Program-made: the position numbers and the translations under genes
In this document: positions 22,468 to 33,419 of the stretch, piece by piece
How positions within the stretch are numbered: position 1 is the first letter of the stretch
Layout: every line of letters begins with the position of its first letter
DNA from: Xenopus tropicalis
Taxonomy: Eukaryota > Chordata > Amphibia > Anura > Pipidae
Length of the DNA stretch: 64,000 bases
Assembly: GCF_000004195.4 (NCBI RefSeq)
Contig: NC_030677.2
Coordinates: 195,204,372 to 195,268,371, forward strand
Direction: 5' to 3'
The notes under the pieces: model-generated
Databases searched by the model: none
What the model was told of the DNA's origin: nothing
What the model saw: the letters and a program-made list of their open reading frames with translations, nothing else

Positions 22468-24436
22468 TGAAGTCTAAAAGAACTTTAGGCCTCCTTTCTA
22501 ATTCTAGCGAGTGGTACATAATCATCCCACATTTAATAATATGATTAGGACTGATCGCTAAGCCTAGAGGTGCTACTAACATAATGCTCTTCCCTTGGCT
22601 GATGAAATAAAGGAAATAAGTACCCAGACTAAAGCGACAAGTATTGGATTTATCTCCAAGTGCAAACACAAAAGCACAGTTGTTCCAACGATTAAATCAG
22701 TTTTACTGCAAGAGGATAGGGTAATGAAATGATGAACCTGACATTTAATTTCCATGTTGTTGCCCTTTTTTCCCAGCTGTTAATGTGATTAGTACTGTCA
22801 TTTTTAATCAAAGCTCCTAACCAATTCAATAGCAGCAGCCTAGAGTGTGCGTCTACCAACAACAAAACACTTTATTTTAATATGAAATAATGTAACTATG
22901 GGGTTTTTGGAGGCTCTGTACCCAGAGGCAATTAAACAAGCACTTGCTGCACCACATGTGTGAACTGATCTCAATCTGCCCTGCAGGTATGTACCCACGG
23001 GAGCCGAGACCAACGCTCAACACAACAATATAGGTCTTGAGCATTATTGAGCTGAAAGCTTGGATGGGGGGCAGACTGAGACATCACGGGGCAGAGGCCG
23101 TGATGTCGCTGGGGCGATCACTGCGTCTAAAAACTGGGCTGTCCGGGTCGAAACCGGAGGGGTGGCAACCCTAGCTCTCCTGTATAAGGATCCTGGTGCA
23201 CGGCCTGAGGGAATGGCACCGCTTAGTAATCAACATAATGGAGAAAAGAGCCAGCACGGGTCTTCATGCAGTGGGATTAATCCTGTGTTTATTTGAAAAA
23301 ATTAAATAAATAAAATATATACATGGAGGGTTAATCCTGCTGCATAAGACATGTTGTGCCGGCAAGACGTACTTAATATATATACAGAATACACAGAAAT
23401 AATTAAAATTCTCCCTTCTGCCCTATTCTATAACTGACTCTTAACACATGCTTGTTCTACAAAATCTTTTCATAAAGAAAATAAAATTTCTAGCAAATGA
23501 CTTATATTTCAGTATCTTACTATTTTTTGACAGCAATGCACTGTAACACAGAAAGCTGTCAATGTAACAGAAACCAGCCCCTCGCTATAATCTGATAATT
23601 CTTGCTTCCAACCGACTGTCAAGATTGACAGCTCCAAATTAAAATCACGTTCCAGCGTTACACTGGGTAGTGACCCCTCAATCAAGTAAGAGAACTGTAA
23701 CTCATTGTTAGTGTGACACTTTATTAGATGAAGCTGGGATTTAGTTGCAGCAATTTTTACACTGTCACAAGCGAGACTGGCGCTACCAATTCACCCTGAC
23801 ATATAGTAAACCCACATGCTGTGTGGCTAATTTGCAAGCATTATAAATATAGTAAATTGAAGATAGCACAGGCTACAGAAGCTTCTTCAATTAAATTCAA
23901 ACAAGCTACGCAAGATATGAATTTAATAGGGGCACTTAGGGGAAAAGATTTGCCCAGGCGCGCTGCTTCTTAACTCGCCTCAGGTGGCAGCCCCCCCAAA
24001 AGTTACCAGGGGCAGCAAAAAGACGCTTCTGGTAACTTTAAGAACCAAGTTTCCCATTTTTAAACCAGAAACCACAATTGCACAATATGGCCTCACCTGG
24101 AGCCCCCTCTGGTGCAGGAAAGGCCACCCCTCTGGGTGGGAGGGGGTAGCGGGCATCGCAGGATGGCCCCAGGGTGAGAATTGCCCGTGAGTAAGGTTTT
24201 TAGTGCTCACTTTAGTAGGACCTGCCCCCCTATGTGTTGCAGTTTGCACTGAGCACCAGATGAAAAATCCAGCAGAGAGCAGCTCCAGGACATGCAGCTA
24301 AGCCCTGTCCTGTCCCCCCTGTCCCCCCGGCCTTAGGGAAGGCAGCAATGACAGAGCTCCAATGAGGGCTGCAGGTAGGGGTGGGTAGGGAACGGACAAG
24401 GGGCATCCGGGGCCATCAGGTACCCAGCTCAAGGGC
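22468..24436. other. No gene; small repeat fragment
   Basis: Around 23127-23175 the sequence GGTCGAAACCGGAGGGGTGGCAACCCTA resembles one end of the MITE at 42420-42615. A GC-rich patch at 23970-24420 (CCTCAGGTGGCAGCC and neighbours) looks repeat-derived, but I could not bound it. No exons are supportable. Confidence 0.4.
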
Positions 24437-24742
24437 AAACCTGTTATCTAGAAAGCTTCAAATTATTGGTACATATCTCCCATAAGACACCATTTTCATC
24501 AAATAATTCACATTTTTCAAATTGATTTATTTTTTCTATGTAATAATAAAATGGTATGTCGTACTTGATCCCAACCAAAATATAATTAATCCTTATTGGT
24601 GTCAAAACCATCCTTTTGGGTTTATTTCATGATTAAATGATTTTTAGCAGTCTTAAGAAATGAACTTTCAAATAATGGAAAGACCCCTTATCCATAAATC
24701 CCCATATCCCCAGCAATCTGGATAACAGGTTTCATACATGTA
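24437..24742 (+). mobile_element. CAGGTATGG-type MITE, left end truncated, one internal unit
   Basis: It matches the family from CCTGTTATCTAGAAAGCTTC to the right end GGATAACAGGTTTCATACATG. It has one 113-bp-type unit with the variant ATTAATCCTTATTGGTGTCA, the same variant that ends the amplified arrays. Confidence 0.8.
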
Positions 24743-26100
24743 CACCCCTTTTTCTGTTTTAAACTCCCTTCTGACCCAATTTAGTCTGGGATTTCCAATG
24801 AAATATAAAAGGTTACTGATATTTAATTTTTAATAGCTGTGCAAAATACAACCGATTTGTTGATTTTATACAGAGTTGAGTCCAAGTGCTTTTTGCCAGA
24901 TTGGGCTTTGGCTGAAACCTTGGTAATTAACTGCACTGCATTAGTAAAAGCGGGCAATACCAATGTGCCAGGATGAAGAATTTTGGCCAAAATACAAATT
25001 TTATAAAACTGTAACTTTTGAGGGAAACACTGTGCAATTCTCCTTCATGAATACTTTCCAAAAAGCACCCAATATGTAGGTACTATATAAAGACACAGTA
25101 AATGGGACAGGATTATTTTTGGTTCTTCGGGGAGCATTATTACACAGTAGGTGTATCTGCCGTATTTTAGAAGCAACAAAACAACGCCAATCTAGCAGCA
25201 TGCAGTACATAAAGTGTGGACAGTTTCCTACGCTGTTTATTTCTAATGGTAATATCTTTAATGAAGTGTAAAATTCTGCTGTTTATTTCTTCCTACTCAC
25301 TCGGAGCATAAAAGCTGGGCACAAAGGCTCATTTCACTGGGTTCTGCTAGTTAAGCTTCCCATACACCCATGGACATGCATATACTACAGAATAGAATTG
25401 GAACAACACAGTCCTAACAGTGTATCCTGTGGCTTGTCTGTGAGCTCCTGAAAATGAAAACATTTTTTTGGATAATTTGAAGCAGTTTGGTTATTTAATG
25501 TTTTTGAACGCTACACCTAAGATCACTGTAATTGGAATGCCATGCTGCCTTTGTTATTGCCTCATTTTAAAAGAGAGACCCCCTCTAGCCCATTACTCGG
25601 TACTCTACCAGCTATCCTACCAGCTGACCAATTACAGAAAGCATTTCACAGAAAGGCAAACCCTGGGTAACATTACATCAAATATGCTATTTGCATAATG
25701 ATCTGGCAGAACAAACCTTTTGCAGCAATAACAGTAAATCATTTTTAATCCCTATGTGCTACTTTGCAGACTGTTCAGGAGTGATTTCAGTCCATTATTC
25801 CAAATAATACACGAGTGGTTCAGAAATAAAAATAAATACAAGGCCCACAATGGCCCAGTCAAAGCCACAATCTCAATCTAATTGGCAATCTGTTGGCACT
25901 ATTTGAAAACTGGGATGTAAACCACTGCCATAACTAACAAACTCATGTTGAGTTTCAGTGCTTTGAAATATCAATGAAAGTGTCAGTCCTGGTGAGCTGT
26001 AAGAATTAACCATAGCAAAGAAGGGAAAGTTGTGCTCACCACTATATTTGACATTTTTAGACAGGAGCGGCAATGAAGTTGACCACAAAATTCATCCAGA
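24743..26100. other. No gene recognised
   Basis: Only short chance frames. No repeat family identified. Confidence 0.45.
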
Positions 26101-26288
26101 CAAAGACAAGAGGTCCTCAGCACTCACCCATTATCAATATATATAGATTATTTAGCCATTTTGTCAATTATGCTACCAAAACACCCTCCCTGTTTTGTCA
26201 TTTGGCATTTTGGTAGCTTAATGCGCAGAATGTCTTAATGCCCTATATATATTGATAATGGGCGAGTGCAAAGGATCTCTTGTCTTTG
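26101..26288. mobile_element. Foldback element with 46-bp inverted ends
   Basis: The left arm 26101-26146 (CAAAGACAAGAGGTCCTCAG to CAATATATATAG) is the near reverse complement of 26243-26288. The arms flank about 96 bp containing the smaller palindrome CTACCAAAA..TTTTGGTAG. Non-coding. No target duplication was resolved. Confidence 0.8.
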
Positions 26289-27540
26289 AGTAAGAATAGT
26301 GAAACTAGCCTACAGATGGAGTCTGATTCATTAAGATGACTTTACTGTCTTTTTAAGTTTTCTTTGCCGTTGACAGGAGTTTATTAGGTCCCCAAGCAAA
26401 TGGAATACATGAAGCAAAGTGACAACTCCTGCATCGCATTATTGGCTTCAGAATTGCTGATTAGGAAACCCATTGAGCGCCGACAAGCGAGAAACTGCAG
26501 TTCGCAGATGGAATCCCTGGTTGGAGCCATTATGGTTTGGCAAAGGTTTATATGGTTTCCAGAGACATCAGATATTTAGATGAATACGTTACACAGGAGA
26601 CTGACTCCAAATATAGCTAGCATTCTCATTATGTGTATCTCCTTATAACTCCTTCTCTGTGCCGTTTTCTCTGTTACCCTTTCCTCCGTTTCTCTGGCAG
26701 CTTGCCTTGCAACCCCTTCTCTAGCTGCTCTGATAAAACATTGATTGATGGGATTCTGACTTCCTCCTGTGCACTCCACTGAACCGTTTTTGTCCAATTC
26801 TGTTTGCTTTTGACCTCAGAACACTGTATGGGTCAGATGATCTCTCTGAACTATGGTCTGATGTCCTAGATACCATATAACCCACTGCATATGGGTGGGA
26901 CTTTTTTTTTATTTTATGCTTTTTATATGATCCCATTTTAAATGAGATGCTGCAATCCCACATATGAGTGGGTTCACTGACCCCTGGCACCAAATTCTGG
27001 TGTATACTATTTTTATATAATAAATTAACACAAAAAAAAAGAAAGAAAGAAAAGACTCCATTTTCTGGTTTGCAGACAAAAGTGACCCTGGAAATTCCTG
27101 ACCCCTTGAGATTTACATCAAAAACCCTCAGTTTGCATCATTTTCATAACGGAACTGTGTCCTTTAGTACAGAAATCTCTTTTCCAGTGTGAGACAGAAT
27201 CCATGGAAATAGTTTGACCACAGTGACACAATATACTTTTTTTCCACACATCATTATGTATTAGCGTTAGAAAGGCAGCTGTTATATTATCTTTTCATAT
27301 TTGCCATAAAAATCAACGTGCATTGGATCTGATTACCAAATGTACCCAGGGGAGGCGCCACAATGGCATCAAATGTGTCATTTTTATATGGGAGAGGAAT
27401 GTTATTACTCTGTTCTGTATCTGTAAAATATCATTTTGTGTCAATGCTGCTAAAATCCATCACATAACATATCAATAGGCGCACAGAGAGGGAGTCTTTC
27501 TGAGCAATAATGGGAAAGTAGAAGGAAGGGTTTTAGTGAG
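26289..27540. other. No gene recognised
   Basis: The 90-codon minus frame near 26721-26993 has no support. Nothing else stands out. Confidence 0.4.
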
Positions 27541-28368
27541 TGTGGGAATTGTGAATGCAAGCAGTGTGTGTTGGTGTCTGTGTGGGTAATTGTGAGTGCT
27601 AGCTGTGTGTGTTGGTGTCTGTGTGGGTAATTGTGAGTGCAAGGAGTGTGTGTTGGTGTCTGTGTGGGTAATTGTGAGTGCAAGGAGTGTGTGCTAGTGT
27701 CTGTGTGGGTAATTGTGAGTGCAAGGAGTGTGTGCTACTGTCTGTGTGGGTAATTGTGAGTGCAAGGAGTGTGTGTTGGTGTCTGTGTGGGTAATTGTGA
27801 GTGCAAGGAGTGTGTGCTACTGTCTGTGTGGGTAATTGTGAGTGCAAGGAGTGTGTGCTAGTGTCTGTGTGGGTAATTGTGAGTGCAAGGAGTGTGTGCT
27901 AGTGTCTGTGTGGGTAATTGTGAGTGCAAGGAGTGTGTGTTGGTGTCTGTGTGGGTAATTGTGAGTGCAAGGAGTGTGTGTTGGTGTCTGTGTGGGTAAT
28001 TGTGAGTGCAAGGAGTGTGTGCTAGTGTCTGTGTGGGTAATTGTGAGTGCAAGGAGTGTGTGTTGGTGTCTGTGTGGGTAATTGTGAGTGCAAGGAGTGT
28101 GTGCTACTGTCTGTGTGGGTAATTGTGAGTGCAAGGAGTGTGTGCTAGTGTCTGTGTGGGTAATTGTGAGTGCAAGGAGTGTGTGCTAGTGTCTGTGTGG
28201 GTAATTGTGAGTGCAAGGAGTGTGTGTTGGTGTCTGTGTGGGTAATTGTGAGTGCAAGGAGTGTGTGTTGGTGTCTGTGTGGGTAATTGTGAGTGCAAGG
28301 AGTGTGTGCTAGTGTCTGTGTGGGTAATTGTGAGTGCAAGGAGTGTGTGCTAGGGTCTGTGTGTGTAA
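27541..28368. repeat. 41-bp minisatellite, 20 copies, with higher-order structure
   Basis: The unit is GTGTGGGTAATTGTGAGTGC followed by AAGGAGTGTGTG and a variable 9-mer. Three 9-mer variants occur: TTGGTGTCT (T), CTAGTGTCT (A) and CTACTGTCT (C). In order the copies read T T T A C T C A A T T A T C A A T T A, then a final A-like copy with one change. Copies 6-12 and 13-19 have the same seven-letter order, so there is a 287-bp higher-order repeat. The antisense His/Thr-rich frames are artefacts of an open, non-triplet repeat. Confidence 0.97.
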
Positions 28369-28720
28369 AAGACTCAGGCATCTGTGGTGTATTAGTGTCT
28401 GAGTGTGTGTAAGATGCAAGACTGTTGAGGAATAGATGTGTAAAGGTGCATGGATGATAGATGGCGAATGAGTGTTTGATTGTGGGAAACAATGGAATTT
28501 AATTATTTCCCTCTAGGTTTGTACATGCAAGTTCATTATATCTTCAAGGAAAGAGCAGCACCTGAAATCCAGAGCTTCATGCCTGGCCAAGACCAGGGAC
28601 ATATTTATTTATGGTGTGACCCAAGCCCAAACCCACTGAGTGGGGCAATAACAGGATAACAGCTAAAGGGATGTAGGCTGTAACCCTCTCTGCAGCGCCT
28701 TACAGTTACATTAATGTATC
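28369..28720. other. No gene recognised
   Basis: The flank of the minisatellite decays into GTGTGT-rich sequence and then ordinary AT-rich DNA. Confidence 0.45.
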
Positions 28721-29286
28721 TTAAAGGGGAACTCCAGCTTCCAAACCAAAATGTATTAAGAGCCCTAAATACATAAACCCTAATATACCTATCACTGTAA
28801 TCTGTTCCTTCAAAAAGTATGAATAAATACAATTTTTATATGCTGAAATCCAGCTGCAAAACAGTTCTTCTCTTTCTGCATCATTTGATATCCTGGCAGG
28901 GGAGGAGGGACTAAAACATTGATGTTACAAATTGTAACAACTTCTCCACAGCTTACAGACAGCATGCAGGAACTACATAACCCACAATGCATTGCACTGT
29001 GATCTTCCTTTTTCTTATTGACATCATGTGTGCAGGGAATTGTGGGATTGGGAGGATGCAGGCTGAGGGCAGTTGACTATTGTTAAATTTCTCAGTCTCA
29101 AAGTAGTCAGCCAGATCAGCAGGGGAACAGGGGGCGGGGCTTAGGGAACTGTTCCAAACCATATTATTACATTAACAATCACGATAAGGCTGCATATTAT
29201 TTAACTGATGTATATTGCAAAGTTGCTTGAAATTATATTTAATTTTCAAGAAGCTTAAGTTGTGTTTGGGTGGAGTTCCCCTTTAA
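28721..29286. mobile_element. TTAA-target MITE, complete (566 bp)
   Basis: It begins TTAAAGGGGAACTCCAGCTT and ends with the inverted TGGAGTTCCCCTTTAA, with TTAA at both tips. TTAA target duplications with AAAGGG-type ends are typical of the T2/Kolobok-like and piggyBac-like MITEs of frogs. It contains CATCATTTGATATCCTGGCA and GGAACAGGGGGCGGGGCTTA, shared with 9308-9724. It ends 88 bp from the minus-strand host exon, so it probably lies in that gene's intron. Confidence 0.88.
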
Positions 29287-29373
29287 ATACCTTTTTAAAC
29301 TCCTCAAACAAGACCCGCAGCTTTTATATTTAATCGCAGTAAATATACAGTGTATAACTATATTAAGACTCAC

Positions 29374-29443
29374 CGTCCGTGGCCGCTGTGGAACCATCTA
29401 TGCAGAGGAGGATTGCTATAGCCCAGAATAGCCAGTAAGCCAT
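29374..29443 (-). CDS. First coding exon of an unidentified secreted or membrane protein
   Basis: On the minus strand a splice acceptor (GTGTTTTAATTACAG, ending at 29455) opens an 81-bp exon (29374-29454). After 11 bases of probable 5' UTR comes an ATG at 29443 in good context (G at -3 and +4). The 23 codons that follow start MAYWLF, run through the hydrophobic WAIAILLC and end GSTAATD. This reads as a signal peptide, with a plausible cut after STA. The exon stops in phase 1 at a strong GTGAGT donor (29368-29373). The segment is richer in GC than its surroundings and resembles none of the repeats nearby. The next coding exon should lie at lower coordinates, possibly outside the window. I do not recognise the gene. 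Upstream of the ATG the frame has no stop, so an internal exon with a hydrophobic segment is possible. Confidence 0.6.
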
Positions 29444-29464
29444 ACCTCTAGGACCTGTAATTAA

Positions 29465-29964
29465 AACACACGGTACAGCTGTTTAAATAATGGAAATCAA
29501 TCAGAGCATAGAGGGCTTTACTCATTAATCAAGTTGACTCTACATGCAGGAAATCTAAGTACAAAGAAACTTTATATAAGAAGTTCTACAGTAAATGTAT
29601 CAAGCAGACAGGAGGCATTCTGGAAAAAGTCTTGCGGTTCTTATGTTTCTGGGTTATAAGATACTTTAGGAAGAGAAGGCAATAACATCAAAGTGGACTT
29701 TTTTCAGATTCTTTTAACATAACAGAACTGCCGTGAAAGTTTGACTGAAGGGAAAGAGGAAAGGGAGCGAGATCTGCAGCAAGGCCAAGATGGAGTTCAA
29801 GGCCAGCGATGCATCTGGCGCATACAATTGGAACAGCACATTGTGCATTTTAATGGGTGTGGCTATGTGTGTCAGATACTGCAGTACAGCCCACTCCATC
29901 TGTGAACAATGTTTGCTGGATAAGCTCATTCTTTATTAATCTATATGTAACTATTACTTGACTC
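29465..29964. other. No gene recognised (likely intron upstream of the exon)
   Basis: AT-rich sequence with no clear 5' UTR exon, CpG-rich promoter or repeat that I can define. Confidence 0.4.
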
Positions 29965-30659
29965 ATTTCAGTCCCTGGAATTACAGTTCCTGCCCATTTT
30001 TAAAGTGGACCTGTCACCCAGACATGAAAAGCTGTATAATAAAAGTCCTTTTCAAATTAAACATGAAACCAAAATTCATTTTTATATTAACACATTTAAA
30101 CCCATTATAAATGCATTTAAAAATCCCAGCTGTCAATCATATACTGCCTGCCCCGCCTCTATGCCTTAGGCATAGAGGCGGGGCAGACAATTACTTAAAC
30201 TTTCCATTCAGCACTCACATTCTCCCTACCTTCTCACCATCTAATTGTGTAACCAGTGCATGGGCCTGGGCATCAGGTCCCCCATTCTGGCACATACACA
30301 AGATTTTGGGGTGATACAAAGCTTGCCTTACTAACAGTGCCCACAAAATGGCAGCTGCCTGCTTGCTGTGATTGTATATTTCCAAGACTGAAGGAAACAA
30401 GATATAGTATGTGAAGTTAATTTTGCTTAACAAACACAATAGAAAAGAAATTGGAATTATTTCTTAGAGTGACAGGTCCCCTTTAAATCTCTGGCTTGGA
30501 GACAAGTTTTGGAAGCACAGAGACACAGTTTTACTGCAGGCCTGCAGGCCACATGGGGCTACCAAATAGCCAATCACAGTCCTTATTTTGCATCATGTTT
30601 GTGGCACCAACACCTTTTACATTTGAGTTTGGCTCACAAAGGTTGGGGATTCCTTCACT
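29965..30659. mobile_element. CAGTGATCCCCAACC-type element split by a TTAA MITE
   Basis: The left remnant (AGTTCCTGCCCATTT) and right part (ATCTCTGGCTTGGAGACAAG through GGTTGGGGATTCCTTCACT) align with 17873-18130. A 487-bp TTAA MITE lies between them. The right terminus is the inverse of CAGTGATCCCCAACC. The left terminus is not visible. Confidence 0.6.
30000..30486. mobile_element. TTAA-target MITE, complete (487 bp)
   Basis: The ends TTAAAGTGGACCTGTCACC and GTGACAGGTCCCCTTTAA are inverted, with TTAA at each tip. Inside, 30148-30186 is a perfect 18-bp hairpin with a 3-base loop (CTGCCCCGCCTCTATGCC and its complement). A truncated relative begins at 60128. Its target is a TTAA in the older hAT-like repeat, read as GTAA in the other copy near 17967. 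Confidence 0.88.
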
Positions 30660-31984
30660 AGATGATCATTTTGGCTCCGTGGGCAGAGGATCCATAGCAG
30701 TTGTCCCCCTATTCCCTCACCTCTATGACCACTTTGTTTATACTTTATATATAAATCACAGGAAAATAAAATCAAGAGAATTGAACCTGCAAATCAAATC
30801 AAGTACAGTGCTTCTTTATAATTCTCACAGCGTTATTATCTTACAGGAACAACAGATTCAGCCTGCGTGGGGGTTAGGGAGTGTTTTCCATCCTTGAACT
30901 CAATAACTTGTCAGTTGTTTATTCCTATTTGAGCCTGCACCCAAAATGCTGCTTTGCTGGACGGCTAAGCCTCTTGTTGTGGGCAGGTCTGGATCCAACT
31001 GCAATTCCAGCTCGGAAAGGCCAGTAAATTCCACCTCCTCAGATGAGCACTTTTCCAGAGCATTCCAATACAATGGGAAGCATGTGATGGCCAAATAAAT
31101 CTGTGCGCTGTGGCAACTTTCTCTCTAGGTTACTATATTCTGTATAATTAATATTACAATTTTATATTGAAGTGTATACCTTTGTGCAAAACAGCAGGTT
31201 AAAAGCTGTAAAAATTATACATAATTTGGGAGACCAGGTAGAAGAGTGGGTAAGAATTCCACTATTATTTACCTGTTTTACTTTATTTTTCCCTGCAGTG
31301 GGTTATATCTCATTGTGTGTCATGGTCCGCTGCATTGCCATGCAAAATAAGGTGGCACAGATGAAAGAGCCAACCAGAAAGCTAGAGTCTGTGGCGCCAG
31401 CACTCTTGTCTTTTTATGAAGGCACCATAGATCCTTCGTTTGGTAAAACTAAAAGAGTTTCCTACTGACCATGGATGGGAAGGCAATGCTTAATGGTGTA
31501 TTATTATCAATATGGCTTTCCAATAGCAAGGGCATTTACAAATAACATTTAAAAGCATTTGCAATAAATGTATGTTTTGGATTTATCTACCCTTTGTCTT
31601 CTTCTATAGTATGGTTAGAGTCTAAAATGCAAAGTGCAATGAGCCAACTTGTTAAACCACATTTCAGAAATGATTGTATAATGTCCTTTCTCCATTAAAG
31701 CCTTCATGGTGCTTGCGCTTTCCCAGTGGGGAGGCAGAGGTCTGTGTGCCTTTTGTCAAGCATTACGCATATTTCAGTCACTGTAACACCATGTATAAAT
31801 CTTCTATAAATACAAATTATGAGCAATTTAACTGGATTAGATCAACCTTTGTCCCCATTGCCAAGAAACTTTAAACATACAGTATGTAATACAAAGAGAT
31901 GTAGAATGAAGACTTGTATAATCCAATGTTCTGGGGTGGTATATAGGGAGATATGGTAGAGGAATGGGCACTTCTATAATACAG
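30660..31984. other. No firm gene; one weak plus-strand exon-like patch
   Basis: At 31301 a good acceptor (TTTATTTTTCCCTGCAG) is followed by an open stretch to about 31440. The only GT there (GTAAAAC) is a weak donor, and the peptide resembles nothing known to me. Not called as a gene. Confidence 0.4.
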
Positions 31985-32480
31985 TAGGGGACTGAAGGTA
32001 GTTACCCTTTATTCAAGCAGTCCCCTAAGATTTTGGCCCTAAAGTTGGGAAGGGAAGCTTTTTTCTTATCCTGAGTATAAGTATTTTTCAGGCAGTTCAA
32101 TAACTGGCTGGTAGATGTCATTATTCTATTCTATAAAAGGGGAAGACAACATGTGCTCTGCCTTTTTTTATTAATTTTAACTTCCTGGAAGATGGGTGTG
32201 GGATAGGGCCTGGGCAGCGGTAGCCCAAGTAGGGGGAGTTAGTGTGAGGATAGTTCTGTAATAGTTCACTCCAGGAGTGAGAGTTAGAATCAGGCTAGCT
32301 GGTGAGCAACCTGAAGCTCTGCCGAGAAGAATTAGATTGATTTCAATCCTGGGCGTACCGCTCTCAGGATAGGGCTGAAAGTGAACAGCCTTAGGGACAC
32401 CTGTAGCTCGCCTAGGTTCCACGTGGGGGGCCTTATGCTGAGGACTTTTGAGTTGACTAAATCCACTGTTCAGTTGTTTT
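31985..32480 (+). repeat. Interspersed repeat with TATA motif, copy B (LTR-like)
   Basis: It starts TAGGGGACTGAAGG and shares ordered blocks with 7836-8595, including TATAAAAGGGGAAG and CCTAGGTTCCAC. At about 32273-32287 it reads GGAGTGAGAGTTAG without interruption, the empty site for the hAT MITE found in copy A. LTR nature is inferred from the TATA motif only. Confidence 0.55.
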
Positions 32481-32689
32481 GTAAAAACCTGTTGTCTGGA
32501 ACGCTTCCCTCTTACCCTGGGCAGGCACTCCTCCTGTCTGGCTTGTGCCAAGTGTAAGACTATGGCAAGGAGAGCTTTATTTAGCTGAAAGTGACCTTTG
32601 AAAGCAGATGGTTTGCATTTGAGCTACAGGACAGAGTTGACACTATAAGAGGATAAGGAATCAATTTTGTGAACCCTTTCAGATGCCCA

Positions 32690-32812
32690 TTATTTCTGAT
32701 AAGGCTTCATATGTCCTTTAGGATTCTCATAATGCTCTTTATTATGGAAAGACTTATCCAGTAAGCCATGGGTCCCAAGCATTCCAGATAACAGATCCTA
32801 TACATGTACAAT
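32690..32812 (+). mobile_element. Right-end fragment of a CAGGTATGG-type MITE
   Basis: TTATGGAAAGACTTATCC..GCATTCCAGATAACAGATCC..CATGTAC matches the right end of the complete copy at 19634-20501. The left part is missing. Confidence 0.6.
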
Positions 32813-33060
32813 ATGTTTGGAACAATGCATTTTCCTGTAGTACCAGACCTTGACTTTTACTAATATAGAACTCCTAAATAGGGTTTTTTAGGTTCAAGTT
32901 CTCTTTGTGGTCCAACATTTAATTTTATCTAAAACTATCTTAAGACCATAACACTGCAGCAGATATATGAAAACCCAGTCAACACAACACCCACTTTGAC
33001 AATTCCAAGAAACAAATAAGAATTTACTCTCAGATTTCACCCTAATCCCATTCAGGCGTC

Positions 33061-33419
33061 TAAAGGTGGCCATACACGTAAATATCCGCTCGTCTGGCGA
33101 GGTCGCCAAGCGAGCGGATCTTCTCCCAATATCCCCACTTACGGGTGGGCGATATCGGGGGAATTTAGGCTAATTCGGTCATTTGGCCCTGGGGCCAAAC
33201 AATCTAATTATAATGACTGGAATAGGTGCAGTTGGTTCGGGGACCGCATCAGTGAGCCAATGCAGTCCCTGATCTGACTGAATTTTTTAACCTGCCCGAT
33301 CAATATCTGCCCGATTTCAGGCTACTTATCGGTTGGGCAGGCCTGTCGTTGTTTCCCCTACACGGGCCGATAAACTGCCGAATTGGCAGCTACAATCGGC
33401 CCATGTATGGCCACCTTTA
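33061..33419. mobile_element. GGTGGCCATACAC-type foldback MITE
   Basis: The ends TAAAGGTGGCCATACACG and CATGTATGGCCACCTTTA are inverted. Internal hairpins include ATCCGCTCG/CGAGCGGAT and CGATATCGGG-type palindromes. Fragments of the same family lie at 55657-55835 and 57590-57860. No target duplication was resolved. Confidence 0.85.

Noticed and set aside
27450..28492. His/Thr-rich minus-strand proteins
   Set aside because: They are readings of a 41-bp minisatellite whose period is not a multiple of three and which happens to lack antisense stops.
31313..31441. Plus-strand exon after TTTTTCCCTGCAG
   Set aside because: The acceptor is good, but the only donor is GTAAAAC and there is no family resemblance or partner exon.
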